Assembly: GCA_030647005.1 (NCBI GenBank)
Contig: JAUSKG010000005.1
Location: 1-35,360 of the forward strand
Length of the DNA: 35,360 nucleotides
Origin: a bacterium
Lineage (GTDB): Bacteria; Patescibacteriota; Patescibacteriia; JACPHY01
Direction: 5' to 3'
The notes below the pieces were generated by a model that had not been told where the DNA came from, made no database searches, and worked only from the letters and a program-made list of their open reading frames with translations. This document shows positions 16,945-23,853 of the stretch, in pieces. A program made the position numbers and the translations under genes. How positions within the stretch are numbered: the stretch's first letter is position 1; the number at the start of each line of letters is the position of its first letter.

Positions 16945-17862
16945 GGAAGAGGATCCGCTCGGCATGACGGAAGAGGATCCACTCGGCATGACGGAAGAGG
17001 ATCCGCTCGGCATGACGGAAGAGGATCCACTCGGCATGACGGAAGAGGATCCACTCGGCATGACGAAGGGGGATGGCTGCAACGCCAACTGCGCCATCCA
17101 GGCATCGCGGAACTCCTGCCGCCGATCGTGCGTGTGGAACTTGAGCATGGAATCGTTCATGATGACGCTCGTGTCGCGGTTTGCCTGCGGGAACGCACGG
17201 AGGAGTCGCGGGAGTTGCCATGCGCGTACGAGGGACTCGAGCACCCGCGCGAGTTGCGATGAACGTGCGGCGAGGGATCGCACGCGCATCCCCCACCGCG
17301 GATGGATGGCGCGTGGCTCTGCATCCGGCAGCCAACGCCGCACCCACGCTGCGTTCGCGCTCCAGAACCGATCGTACACGCCACCCGCATCAAACAGCAC
17401 CGTGAGTTGCGTGGGCCAGAAGAGGAGGTAGGGATCGGGGGGAATTGGCGATTGATGATTGACGATTGATGATTGACGTTCGGGGAGCTGGAGCGATTCC
17501 AGACACAGCGCGTCGGTCGTGAGGAAGAACGAGGGACAGAGCGCGTCCGCACCGTGCTCACCAGGACGCTGACGGAAGAGCTTGAGGATGGAGACGATGA
17601 GGAACCGCGCGGTCCAGATGCGCCCGGGCGCGGTGATGATGACGAGGTCAATGTCGCTCGCCGCGCGGCAGTTGCCGTACCCGAGCGCATTCCCGATCGC
17701 AATCATGCGGATGCCGGGTATCCTCCGCAGCACGCGGCTCCACCGTCGCGCCTTCCGGAGCTTGCGCCAGCTCCACTGCGCCTGCCGCTGCCGCCCGACA
17801 TCCAAAATATCCTCCTGCCATCCCTGGAGCGCGAACCACGATCGCCGTGCTTCGCGATCCAT
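16900..17862 (-). CDS. nucleotidyltransferase-like protein with repeat-encoded segments, 320 aa
   Basis: The segment IGNALGYGN...ASDIDLVIIT (about residues 56-77) resembles the minimal nucleotidyltransferase fold, with D70 and D72 as metal-binding acids. No close family can be named and the substrate is unknown. Two oddities are seen. Residues of about 129-138 come from a perfect 14-bp tandem duplication (GATTGATGATTGAC twice, 17450-17477). Residues of about 269-308 are five copies of the octapeptide VMPSGSSS, encoded by a 24-bp tandem array, followed by a tail from a palindromic repeat. I prefer the ATG at 17862 (context CCTATG). A GTG at 17880 overlaps the PRC-barrel stop by four bases and is the alternative. 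Confidence 0.65.
   Translation of the reverse strand: MDREARRSWFALQGWQEDILDVGRQRQAQWSWRKLRKARRWSRVLRRIPGIRMIAIGNALGYGNCRAASDIDLVIITAPGRIWTARFLIVSILKLFRQRPGEHGADALCPSFFLTTDALCLESLQLPERQSSIVNHQSPIPPDPYLLFWPTQLTVLFDAGGVYDRFWSANAAWVRRWLPDAEPRAIHPRWGMRVRSLAARSSQLARVLESLVRAWQLPRLLRAFPQANRDTSVIMNDSMLKFHTHDRRQEFRDAWMAQLALQPSPFVMPSGSSSVMPSGSSSVMPSGSSSVMPSGSSSVMPSGSSSVISSEVEKSRLGVQ
16940..17059. repeat. five tandem 24-bp repeats
   Basis: Five exact-length units begin at 16940, 16964, 16988, 17012 and 17036. Each starts ATGACGGAAGAGGATCC and varies only at one purine (g, a, g, a, a). A sixth, degenerate unit starts at 17060. The unit length is a multiple of three, so copy-number changes keep the reading frame. 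Confidence 0.95.
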
Positions 17863-17876
17863 AGGATGCTGCGCGC

Positions 17877-18188
17877 TCACAAATCCGATGCGGTCGCGAC
17901 GGGCTGCGCGGATGGCGCACGACTGCGTTGCTCGTCATCCGCACGCACGCGCGTGCCGCGTCCACGGATGACCATACGCCGTGCATCGAGCGAAACGACT
18001 TGCGTGTGGTGCACGAGAAGCTCGTTCGACGTCGGGAAAAACATGGCGAAAAAACCGCGTGCCCGCACGCGGTACTGCGCGATGATTCCACTATCGACAT
18101 CCACCACGAACCCGACGAGCGTGCCGACACGCTCACCCTGCTCCGTTTCCACCGCAATACCCACGAGCTGATCATCGGAGAGAAACAT
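17877..18188 (-). CDS. PRC-barrel domain protein, 103 aa
   Basis: A single small beta-barrel domain spans about residues 5-75 (VGIAVETEQGERVGTLVGFVVDVDSGIIAQYRV, then ELLVHHTQVVSLD), matching PRC-barrel proteins. These occur in RNA-processing and photosynthetic assembly factors and as free-standing proteins of unclear role. A basic, Arg-rich and disordered tail follows. It lies between yidC (24 nt upstream) and the nucleotidyltransferase-like gene. Its TGA overlaps a possible GTG start of that gene. It is probably co-transcribed with yidC. It starts in TATG context without a Shine-Dalgarno site. Confidence 0.75.
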   Translation of the reverse strand: MFLSDDQLVGIAVETEQGERVGTLVGFVVDVDSGIIAQYRVRARGFFAMFFPTSNELLVHHTQVVSLDARRMVIRGRGTRVRADDEQRSRAPSAQPVATASDL

Positions 18189-18212
18189 ACAGGGACGGAG
18201 ACCTTCAGTCCT

Positions 18213-18947
18213 CTATTTTTTTTCCGAAGCTGGCGCGGGAGCGCCGCGGATCGAGGCGAACGCGAGCTTCTGCTGCGCGCCCTGGAAGAGCGTCGTCACG
18301 AGCCAGTAGAGCGTGAGACCGGCGGGGAGTGTCGCGCCGATGACGACCGTGACGATCGGCATCATGTACTTCATCTGCTTGTTCATCATCGTCATCATAT
18401 CCTCATCCTTCCCGGAACTCTGCGCGACACTCGTCGGCGGACGGCTATCCACGAGCATCTTCATGACCCAGAACTGCGCCGCACCCGCGAGGAGCGCGAG
18501 CGGAATGGAGGATGTCCCCATGGGAAGGAAGCCGAACGCGACGTCCCGAAGCTCGGTGGGGTGTGCGACGAACGCGTAGAGGAGCGATTGCGCTCCACCC
18601 TCGAACGCGAGGCGGAGCGCCCCGTAGATGCCGAGGAGGAACGGGAGTTGCACGAGTGTCGGTAAACAGGAGGAGAGCGGGTTCACCTTCTGCTCTGCGT
18701 AGAGTGCCATCGTCGCCTTCGCGAGTGCCTCGCGGTTCCCCTTATGCTGCTGCTGGAGCTCCTTCATCTTGGGCTGAATGCGCTGCATGGCCACCTGCCC
18801 CGCGATCGCCTTCCTCGAGAGCGGATAGAGCACGAGGCGAATGAGCACCGTGAGCGCGATGATTGCAATGCCGAGATCGTGCCCGAGCACGTTGTAGAAC
18901 ACGATGAGGATGTTCGTGAGTGGCTGGACGATGAGGGTGGTCCACAT
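18213..18947 (-). CDS. yidC: YidC/Oxa1-family membrane protein insertase, 244 aa
   Basis: It inserts and folds proteins in the cytoplasmic membrane, alone or with SecYEG. The Oxa1 core is complete: a first helix after LTNILIVFYNVLG, the hydrophilic-groove arginine in IALTVLIRLVLYPLS, a cytoplasmic helical hairpin (KMKELQQQHKGNREALAKATMALY), PLSSCLPTLVQLPFLLGIYGAL, and the last helices with MPIVTVVIGATLPAGLTLYWLVT. It lacks the large periplasmic P1 domain and is therefore the short form found in Gram-positive-type cells. The start has context CCTATG. A repeat element fills the gap from nusA (18960-19016). It heads a probable yidC-PRC-nucleotidyltransferase unit. Confidence 0.95.
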   Translation of the reverse strand: MWTTLIVQPLTNILIVFYNVLGHDLGIAIIALTVLIRLVLYPLSRKAIAGQVAMQRIQPKMKELQQQHKGNREALAKATMALYAEQKVNPLSSCLPTLVQLPFLLGIYGALRLAFEGGAQSLLYAFVAHPTELRDVAFGFLPMGTSSIPLALLAGAAQFWVMKMLVDSRPPTSVAQSSGKDEDMMTMMNKQMKYMMPIVTVVIGATLPAGLTLYWLVTTLFQGAQQKLAFASIRGAPAPASEKK

Positions 18948-18975
18948 AGGAAGCGACGAGTCCCGACGTTTGAGT

Positions 18976-19001
18976 CCAAAGGAAATCGGTCGGGATCCCG
19001 A
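18976..19001. repeat. repeat family 3, copy upstream of yidC
   Basis: A 26-bp core begins CCAAAGGAAA and ends CGGGATCCCGA. It is shared, with two differences, with a segment inside argS (27378-27403, opposite strand). Both copies are flanked by further GTCCCGACG-like inverted sequence. This copy is intergenic and includes a TATATT just beside it. Confidence 0.75.
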
Positions 19002-19016
19002 ATATACTTCGGGGCT

Positions 19017-20360
19017 TCAAGCGGGAGTGGGTGCGGTGCCGTCGTCTGCCGGTGGCACCTCGGGTGCCTCAGATGCCTCAAGTGCTGTAGGTGCTTCGGG
19101 CGGCACCGTTGCCGGTTCTGCGTCGCTCACTGCGTCCACAACTTCTCCCTCCTGCACGGCGGGAGCTACCGCTTCCTGGACGTTGATCTTCCAGCCAGTC
19201 AACCGCGCGGCGAGGCGCACATTCTGCCCACTGCGACCGATGGCGAGCGAGAACTGGTCCGCCGGAACGCGGACCACCGCGGTCTTCGAGGGTTCGTGGA
19301 GCTCCACCGCGACGACCTTCGCTGGCGACATCGCGTTCGCGAGGAATGCCGCCGGCTGCTCTGCATACTCAATGATATCAATTTTCTCACCGGAGAGCTC
19401 GGCGATGATCGTTTGGACACGAGTCCCGCGCTGCCCAATGCACGCGCCGATGGGATCAACGTGCTCCTCGGTCGCGCGCACCGCAACCTTCGCGCGAGAA
19501 CCGGGCTCGCGGGCAACCGCCATAATCTGGACCGCGCCGGACGACACCTCCGGAACCTCGACCATGAAGAGGTGGCGAATGAGGTCCGGGTGCGTGCGTG
19601 AACAGAGGAGTTCGGGGCCACGCATGGTCTTACCCACCGCGTAGAGGAGCACCTTCACGCGCGTGCCGGGTGCGTAGCGGTCGGTAGGAATCTGCTCTTC
19701 CTCGCGGAGGATACCCGTGGTGCGCGGGCCAAGGTCCAGGAGCACCGTGCGTCCCTCACGGCGCTGCACCGTTGCCGTCACCACCTCGCCTTCGGCCGAC
19801 TTCCACTCGTTGTAGATGGTGTCGCGCTCCGCCTCGCGCAGGCGCTGCATGATGACTTGCTTCGCGGTTTGCGCGGCCATGCGTCCAAATGCGCCCGGCA
19901 CCTCGAGTGGGATGCGAATGGTGCCCCCCACCTGTGTGTCGGACTCGTGTCCGCGCGCCTCGGCGAGTGCGATGTGGAGCTTCGGATTGTACTTCTTCAC
20001 GCCGTCCTCCTCCACGATCTCGAGCTCCTCGGGCTGACGCCGCGTCTCCACCGCAACTTCTGGTGCGGGTGGCAGCTTCCCCTCCGCACGCATCTGCTCC
20101 TCAAGGTCGCGCTGCTTCTGGCGCTCCTCAATCTCGCGGAGTGCCTCGGCGACGAACTCGTCCTCGACGACCTCCTTCTCATCAAAGGCGGACACCCCAG
20201 CGGTCTCGGGATCGAACGTCACCTTAATGTTCTGATTCTTCTCACCGAAATCCTTCCGGTACGCAGCCGCGAGCGCCGCCTCGACGGTCTCGAGAACGGA
20301 CTCGAACGGGATACCCTTCTCATCACAGATATCACGCATGGCTTGGGAGATGGCGGACAT
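19017..20360 (-). CDS. nusA: transcription termination/antitermination factor NusA, 447 aa
   Basis: It binds RNA polymerase and modulates pausing, termination and antitermination. The N-terminal polymerase-binding domain begins MSAISQAMRDICDEKGIPFESV and is interrupted by a long acidic, charged insert (about residues 60-125). The S1 domain (188-252), KH1 (GACIGQRGTRV at 306-316) and KH2 (AIGRSGQNVRLA at 373-384) follow. The C-terminal tail is Ala/Pro/Glu-rich and no E. coli-type acidic repeats are seen. The start at 20360 has context CCTATG. A promoter and an intrinsic terminator both lie between the upstream gene and this start, suggesting attenuation. Confidence 0.95.
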   Translation of the reverse strand: MSAISQAMRDICDEKGIPFESVLETVEAALAAAYRKDFGEKNQNIKVTFDPETAGVSAFDEKEVVEDEFVAEALREIEERQKQRDLEEQMRAEGKLPPAPEVAVETRRQPEELEIVEEDGVKKYNPKLHIALAEARGHESDTQVGGTIRIPLEVPGAFGRMAAQTAKQVIMQRLREAERDTIYNEWKSAEGEVVTATVQRREGRTVLLDLGPRTTGILREEEQIPTDRYAPGTRVKVLLYAVGKTMRGPELLCSRTHPDLIRHLFMVEVPEVSSGAVQIMAVAREPGSRAKVAVRATEEHVDPIGACIGQRGTRVQTIIAELSGEKIDIIEYAEQPAAFLANAMSPAKVVAVELHEPSKTAVVRVPADQFSLAIGRSGQNVRLAARLTGWKINVQEAVAPAVQEGEVVDAVSDAEPATVPPEAPTALEASEAPEVPPADDGTAPTPA

Positions 20361-20370
20361 AGGGAGTTGT

Positions 20371-20376
20371 AGAATA
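20371..20376 (-). promoter_or_regulatory. possible -10 for a leaderless nusA message
   Basis: TATTCT (20376-20371) lies 10 nt before the nusA ATG, the same spacing as the -10 before valS. No -35 is seen. Confidence 0.3.
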
Positions 20377-20427
20377 ACCGCGACGAGCTGCGGGGCGGTC
20401 GGGACTTCCCGAGGGCCGGCTCGTGCT

Positions 20428-20459
20428 AAAAAAAGAGGCCAGTGCTCATGCACTCGCCT
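20428..20459 (-). terminator. intrinsic terminator/attenuator in the nusA leader
   Basis: On the minus strand AGGC, G, AGTGC, loop ATGA, GCACT, G and GCCT form a nine-pair stem with one G-G mismatch (20459-20436). One C and seven T (20434-20428) follow. It lies downstream of the TTGACA promoter at 20468-20497 and upstream of nusA. Confidence 0.7.
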
Positions 20460-20467
20460 ATACGACA

Positions 20468-20497
20468 ACGGTACCATACCTTATTCCTCCGTGTCAA
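20468..20497 (-). promoter_or_regulatory. promoter ahead of the nusA attenuator
   Basis: TTGACA (20497-20492), an 18-nt spacer ending TGG and TACCGT (20473-20468) are present. The -35 overlaps the stop codon of the upstream UPF0102 gene. Transcription would start at about 20461, directly before the terminator hairpin. Confidence 0.6.
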
Positions 20498-20865
20498 TCC
20501 TCACCGGCGACCGCGTTCGGGATGTGCACGATCTCCGGCTCGCCGCTTCCGGTGGTGATGGCGATGACGTCAATGCGCCACGGGTGGGATCGCAAGTACG
20601 GCACGTGCGCGAGGTACTCCTCCGATGCACGAATGAGGCGGTGCTGCTTCGCACGGGTGACCGATTCCTCCGGTGCGCCGTACCCCTTCCCCGAGCGCGT
20701 CTTCACCTCGACGAACACGACCTCGCGCCCGAGACGACAGACGAGATCAATCTCTCCGCACCGCAGGCGCGCGTTGCGCTCGATGATGCGGTATCCCTTG
20801 CTGCGGAGGTAGCGCTCCGCCGCGCGCTCCCCCTCGTCGCCAAATTGTTTGCGCGGGTCTCGCAT
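20494..20865 (-). CDS. UPF0102 (YraN-like) protein, 123 aa
   Basis: This small protein has an endonuclease-like fold (restriction endonuclease superfamily) and unknown cellular role; family members are often near DNA or ribosome genes. The conserved core is present: GDEGERAAERYLRSKGYRII, CGEIDLVCR with the acidic pair, and VVFVEVKTRSGKGYG, which supplies the E-x-K motif. Length is typical. It is the last gene of the operon starting near tRNA-Val and begins 3 nt after the preceding gene. Its stop overlaps the -35 of the nusA promoter. Confidence 0.9.
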   Translation of the reverse strand: MRDPRKQFGDEGERAAERYLRSKGYRIIERNARLRCGEIDLVCRLGREVVFVEVKTRSGKGYGAPEESVTRAKQHRLIRASEEYLAHVPYLRSHPWRIDVIAITTGSGEPEIVHIPNAVAGED

Positions 20866-20868
20866 GGG

Positions 20869-21138
20869 TCACGGCACGCGCGGCGCGATGGTGTCCTTGG
20901 GATTCTGGAACAACGCATCCGTGAGATTCCGCGCGCGACACGTGAAGTTCCGATCGAATGCCGTCTGTCCGGATTCCGCCTCGAGCGTACACGCCGTATT
21001 CCGATGACACTGGAGTGCCTCGTAGTGCCAGCACTGTGACCGTGTCGTGAAAATGAGGAGGACATACACGAGCGGCAACCCAAGCGCGAGCGCGATGCCC
21101 ACCCACACCAACGTGCGTTGTGAACGGAGGGAGACCAT
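20869..21138 (-). CDS. small membrane-anchored hypothetical protein, 89 aa
   Basis: One N-terminal membrane helix (about residues 11-31) is followed by a short region with four cysteines (SQCWHYEALQCHRNTACTLE and FTCRARN). With an N-in orientation this region would lie outside the membrane and could form two disulfides. No family is recognised. It lies 4 nt after the previous gene and 3 nt before the UPF0102 gene in a tight operon. It starts in CGTATG context without a Shine-Dalgarno site. Confidence 0.65.
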   Translation of the reverse strand: MVSLRSQRTLVWVGIALALGLPLVYVLLIFTTRSQCWHYEALQCHRNTACTLEAESGQTAFDRNFTCRARNLTDALFQNPKDTIAPRVP

Positions 21139-21142
21139 ACGC

Positions 21143-21529
21143 TTAGGGAAGGTACCGCGCCTTCCGCTGACGCTCCTCCATGGAGCTCCGCTGCGCCGGC
21201 ACCCGCGTGCGGACGTGCCCGACGATGAATGAGGCCCACGCGATATCCATGACCGCGACGAGCGCGAGCAGCCACCGTGCGGAGAGCCCTGGGATGCCCT
21301 CGGCGCGGAAGAAGAGTAATACCCAGAGGACCGCTGCCGTGATGAGGAGGAGGTGTCGGACGCGCAGCCACGGCGCGCGCTCGAACGCGCGGAGTTGCTT
21401 CTGCACGACGAGGCGCGGGAGCGCGATGCCCACCCCCGTGAACGCCACGCAGGTGAGTACCCAAAGCCAGAGCGACCACGCCGCGAGCTCAGGAGGGAAT
21501 GACGAGAACCAGAATATCCATGACATCAT
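21143..21529 (-). CDS. small integral membrane protein, 128 aa
   Basis: Three hydrophobic segments are seen: about residues 14-38, 62-80 and 85-106. A basic tail ends the protein (RTRVPAQRSSMEERQRKARYLP). No family is recognised. Its ATG overlaps the TGA of the methyltransferase gene (ATGA), so translation is probably coupled. It belongs to the five-gene operon behind tRNA-Val. Confidence 0.65.
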   Translation of the reverse strand: MMSWIFWFSSFPPELAAWSLWLWVLTCVAFTGVGIALPRLVVQKQLRAFERAPWLRVRHLLLITAAVLWVLLFFRAEGIPGLSARWLLALVAVMDIAWASFIVGHVRTRVPAQRSSMEERQRKARYLP

Positions 21530-22104
21530 AGAGTTGTTCCGTGCGACGTGACTCCTGCATCACCCTTCACGAACAGCACGCCGTAGTGCTGCGGACCGGC
21601 ATCAAATCGCTCGCGGAACGTGAGGCCGACCTCCTGCGCCGTGGCGATGAGCGCATCTTCCGGTACCCGACGCTCTGCCGGAGGGCCCATGACGCTCGCG
21701 ATGGGCTTCCACTCGACGACGAGGACGCGACCGCCTCCGCGCACGAGCCGCGCGGCCTCGCGGAGCACCGCAGCGCGATCGTTCGTGAGGTGGAGCGTCG
21801 AGACGAGCAACGCGACATCGAGCGACCCTGCGGGGATTGGTGTCGCGGCGTCGCGCTCGAGATCGGACCAAATGTAGGTGATCACGCTCACGCTATCGAG
21901 CTTCGCCTTGCTCTCCGTTGCGGCGAGCGCCGAGCGCTGGATGTCCACCGCGTAGGCCTTGCCGTGTTCTCCCACGAGCAACGCCGCCGGAATGATGAGG
22001 TGTCCGGTCGCGCCGCACCCGAGGTCCGCAACGCGCATGCCGCTCGCGAGGCCAGTGCGCGCGAGGAGCGCGTCCGCGTTGAGGAGTGCCGATCCGGTTG
22101 CCAT
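21526..22104 (-). CDS. class I SAM-dependent methyltransferase, 192 aa
   Basis: It has a Rossmann-fold methyltransferase domain. Motif I is RVADLGCGATGHLIIP (about residues 24-39), the acidic motif II is AYAVDIQRSAL, and motif IV/post-motif regions are SLDVALLVSTLHLTND and LVRGGGRVLVVEWKP. The overall pattern resembles UbiE/Methyltransf_11 proteins, but the substrate cannot be told. The length of 192 is normal for a minimal family member. It lies 4 nt after the small membrane protein gene and overlaps the next gene by 4 nt. The ATG context is CATATG. Confidence 0.85.
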   Translation of the reverse strand: MATGSALLNADALLARTGLASGMRVADLGCGATGHLIIPAALLVGEHGKAYAVDIQRSALAATESKAKLDSVSVITYIWSDLERDAATPIPAGSLDVALLVSTLHLTNDRAAVLREAARLVRGGGRVLVVEWKPIASVMGPPAERRVPEDALIATAQEVGLTFRERFDAGPQHYGVLFVKGDAGVTSHGTTL

Positions 22105-22108
22105 ATGC

Positions 22109-22333
22109 CTACCGCACGAAGAGGCGGATGAGAATGGATTGGACCACGCCGCCCATCATGAGGAAGGAGAGGACGATGAGCGCGATGCCCACGAGCTTCC
22201 AGAATAACCGCGTCCCACCCGTGAGGTGTGTCTCTGCCCAGTCCACCGAACCGAAGTTCTGGTAGATCCACTCGGACTTCCACAGCATGAGGAAACCAAT
22301 GATGATGACGATGGTGCCGATGAGGTAGATCAT
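22109..22333 (-). CDS. small two-helix membrane protein, 74 aa
   Basis: Two hydrophobic helices (residues 2-18 and about 50-70) flank a conserved-looking polar stretch (SEWIYQNFGSVDWAETHLTGGTRLFWKLVG). I have seen this pattern in hypothetical proteins of candidate-phyla bacteria, but no function is known. I use the ATG at 22333, where the membrane helix begins; an ATG at 22357 is the alternative. It lies just downstream of tRNA-Val and starts the five-gene operon. Confidence 0.65.
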   Translation of the reverse strand: MIYLIGTIVIIIGFLMLWKSEWIYQNFGSVDWAETHLTGGTRLFWKLVGIALIVLSFLMMGGVVQSILIRLFVR

Positions 22334-22372
22334 GGGGGGTGGAGAGCAGGATACCATGGGAGACCCAAAACC

Positions 22373-22444
22373 TGCGCGCGCCTGGGTTCGAACCAGGGAC
22401 CCTCTGTGTGTAAGACAGATGCTCTACCGCTGAGCTACGCGCGC
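22373..22444 (-). tRNA. tRNA-Val, anticodon TAC
   Basis: A 72-nt cloverleaf is visible: 7-bp acceptor GCGCGCG with CGCGCGC, D-arm GCTC...GAGC, anticodon stem TCTGT/ACAGA with loop CTTACAC, and T-arm CCTGG/CCAGG with TTCGAAC. The discriminator is A and no CCA is encoded (GG follows). An extended -10 (TGGTACCAT, hexamer 22484-22479) lies upstream. Confidence 0.95.
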
Positions 22445-22478
22445 GGAGATCGTGCGCCGCATCCCGCTGACGACTTCC

Positions 22479-22487
22479 ATGGTACCA
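22479..22487 (-). promoter_or_regulatory. extended -10 promoter upstream of tRNA-Val
   Basis: The minus strand reads TGGTACCAT, matching the TGnTACnnT type seen elsewhere in the window. No clear -35 is seen. Confidence 0.4.
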
Positions 22488-22510
22488 CGGCGTACCTGCG
22501 GCGAAAAGAA

Positions 22511-22537
22511 GGCCCCACCGCTTGTGGGGGTGGGGCC
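22511..22537 (-). terminator. terminator of the Cse60-like gene
   Basis: A 9-bp stem (GGCCCCACC with GGTGGGGCC) followed by TTCTTTT on the minus strand begins 6 nt after the stop at 22544. Confidence 0.85.
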
Positions 22538-22543
22538 TGGCGG

Positions 22544-22741
22544 TCACGTGCGCGAAGGAGGCAGAACAACCTTGTTGTAGAAGATGACGATCACCTGTTC
22601 CGTCTCGCCATCCGACGTGGCGGTCGCTGTCACCACACGCTCTATCACCTCGATCTTCTCTCCCCACTCATCCAGCCACGAGTTGACCAGCTGTTCCAGC
22701 GTATTGAGATCATCCCGCCCAAATATCTTCACCTGCTCCAT
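22544..22741 (-). CDS. small Cse60-like protein, 65 aa
   Basis: The sequence starts MEQVKIFGRDDLNTLEQLVNSW and continues into beta strands ending VIVIFYNK. The pattern of VK(I/L)F, an N-terminal helix LExxVNxWL and alternating strands ending in a hydrophobic-Tyr-Lys stretch resembles the small protein Cse60 of spore-forming Firmicutes and its relatives outside them. The function is unknown. I place the start at 22741 because GAGGAGG lies five bases upstream; a longer frame from 22795 overlaps the promoter. It has its own promoter and terminator. The Cse60 link is from memory of the pattern and is tentative. Confidence 0.65.
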   Translation of the reverse strand: MEQVKIFGRDDLNTLEQLVNSWLDEWGEKIEVIERVVTATATSDGETEQVIVIFYNKVVLPPSRT

Positions 22742-22774
22742 GACTTCCTCCTCATCGGCATGATGTTCGCACAA

Positions 22775-22803
22775 ACCGTAGCACGCTGTGCGCACAACGT
22801 CAA
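22775..22803 (-). promoter_or_regulatory. promoter of the Cse60-like gene
   Basis: TTGACG (22803-22798), a 17-nt spacer ending TGC and TACGGT (22780-22775) form an extended -10 promoter. The -35 overlaps the end of the hairpin that follows tRNA-Leu. Confidence 0.65.
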
Positions 22804-22830
22804 GTGCCCGACCGATGGTCGGGCACTTGA
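22800..22830 (-). terminator. terminator hairpin after tRNA-Leu
   Basis: A perfect 14-bp stem (22800-22813 with 22817-22830) with loop GAT lies 16 nt past the tRNA 3' end. No T-run follows. Confidence 0.7.
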
Positions 22831-22845
22831 CCGATTGCTCAACAA

Positions 22846-22929
22846 TGCGGACGAGAGGAGTTGAACCTCCACGGGACTAGGTCCCACTGGCCCCTCAAGC
22901 CAGCGTGTCTACCGTTTCACCACGTCCGC
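22846..22929 (-). tRNA. tRNA-Leu, anticodon GAG
   Basis: An 84-nt class II tRNA is visible. The acceptor is GCGGACG with CGTCCGC, the anticodon stem CTGGC/GCCAG has loop TTGAGGG, there is a long variable arm (TGGGACCTAGTCCC region), and the T-arm contains GGTTCAACTCC. The discriminator is A and no CCA is encoded. Confidence 0.95.
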
Positions 22930-22990
22930 GTAGCATAGGACTACACCGAATGTACTGGACTCTCAAGAAAAAGACAAATAGATGCGTCGC

Positions 22991-23019
22991 TTGACAGTGC
23001 CAAGGTCATGCGCTTGGAT
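22991..23019 (+). promoter_or_regulatory. promoter of the PepE-like gene
   Basis: TTGACA (22991-22996), a 17-nt spacer and TTGGAT (23014-23019) are present. The predicted start of transcription is near 23026. Confidence 0.5.
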
Positions 23020-23066
23020 GGGGGTGCAGGGGGAAAACTGCTCTTTGCAAGAAAGTGAGGAAGACC

Positions 23067-23795
23067 GTGAAGCTGCTGCTCATGTCAACAGGCGGAACGC
23101 CGTTTCTCCAGCACGCACTCCCGGAGATCGCTCGCCTGCTTGGCGAGCGGCGGGATATCGGCTACATCTCCGCAGCGGAGATCATGGACCCACCGGAGGA
23201 GTGGTTCGCGAAAGCACAACACGCGTTCGCACGCATCGGTGCTGCGGTGCACCACATCCGATGGGATGCCGAGGATCGCTTCGCGGCCCTCGGCAGGGCA
23301 AACGCGATCATGGTGGGTGGTGGAAATACGTACGCGCTACTCCAACGCCTCCGTGTGTCCGGGCTGCTCTCGGACATCCGCAAAAGCGTGCGCGAAAACG
23401 ACATGCCATACATCGGCGCGAGCGCAGGCATGAACATCGCCGGCATGACGATCATTCCGACGAACGACTGGAACACCGTCGAGTGCGCGCCGCCGTTCGA
23501 TGGATTCGGGTTCGTGCCCTGGGCGACGAATCCGCACTTCCTGGACGCGCAGGCATCGTCTGCACCCAACCGCGAGCCGACGAGCTACCGCATCGCGGAG
23601 TTCCATCGCTTCCACGAGCACCCGGTCCTCGGCATCGAGGAGGAGGCGTTCGTCGTGGTGCGCAATGGGACAGCGGCGGTGCTCAGTAACGGCACCGCTC
23701 GTGCGCGGTGGTACGAGCGCGGCCAGAATACCCTGTGGTTCCCGCACGGCTCCACGCTCCCTCTCCGCATCGGCACTGCCACAAGCGCAAGGTGA
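23067..23795 (+). CDS. peptidase S51 family (PepE, dipeptidase E-like), 242 aa
   Basis: This is a serine peptidase of the PepE/cyanophycinase fold. The nucleophile is Ser119 in YIGASAGMN, with the expected partners D134 (PTNDW) and H157 (TNPHF) at positions nearly identical to those of E. coli PepE. The oxyanion-side motif IMVGGGNTYAL is also present. PepE cleaves Asp-X dipeptides, though the specificity here is not certain. I use the GTG at 23067 because homology starts with KLLLMSTGG and AGGA lies 5 nt upstream; a GTG at 23055 is possible. It is a single gene with a promoter upstream and a strong terminator downstream. Confidence 0.88.
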   Translation: MKLLLMSTGGTPFLQHALPEIARLLGERRDIGYISAAEIMDPPEEWFAKAQHAFARIGAAVHHIRWDAEDRFAALGRANAIMVGGGNTYALLQRLRVSGLLSDIRKSVRENDMPYIGASAGMNIAGMTIIPTNDWNTVECAPPFDGFGFVPWATNPHFLDAQASSAPNREPTSYRIAEFHRFHEHPVLGIEEEAFVVVRNGTAAVLSNGTARARWYERGQNTLWFPHGSTLPLRIGTATSAR

Positions 23796-23802
23796 TCGCA
23801 AG

Positions 23803-23837
23803 AACCCCCATCCCGAGTACATCGGGATGGGGGTTTT
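23803..23837 (+). terminator. intrinsic terminator of the PepE-like gene
   Basis: A 14-bp stem (23803-23816 with 23822-23835) with a 5-nt loop ends in TTTT. It is also placed to stop the convergent M20 peptidase transcript. Confidence 0.9.
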
Positions 23838-23853
23838 CCGTACGCGCTGCACG

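Noticed and set aside
16940-17059. The tandem array as a CRISPR array
   Set aside because: The 24-bp units are directly adjacent with no spacers and are translated in frame. No cas gene is present.
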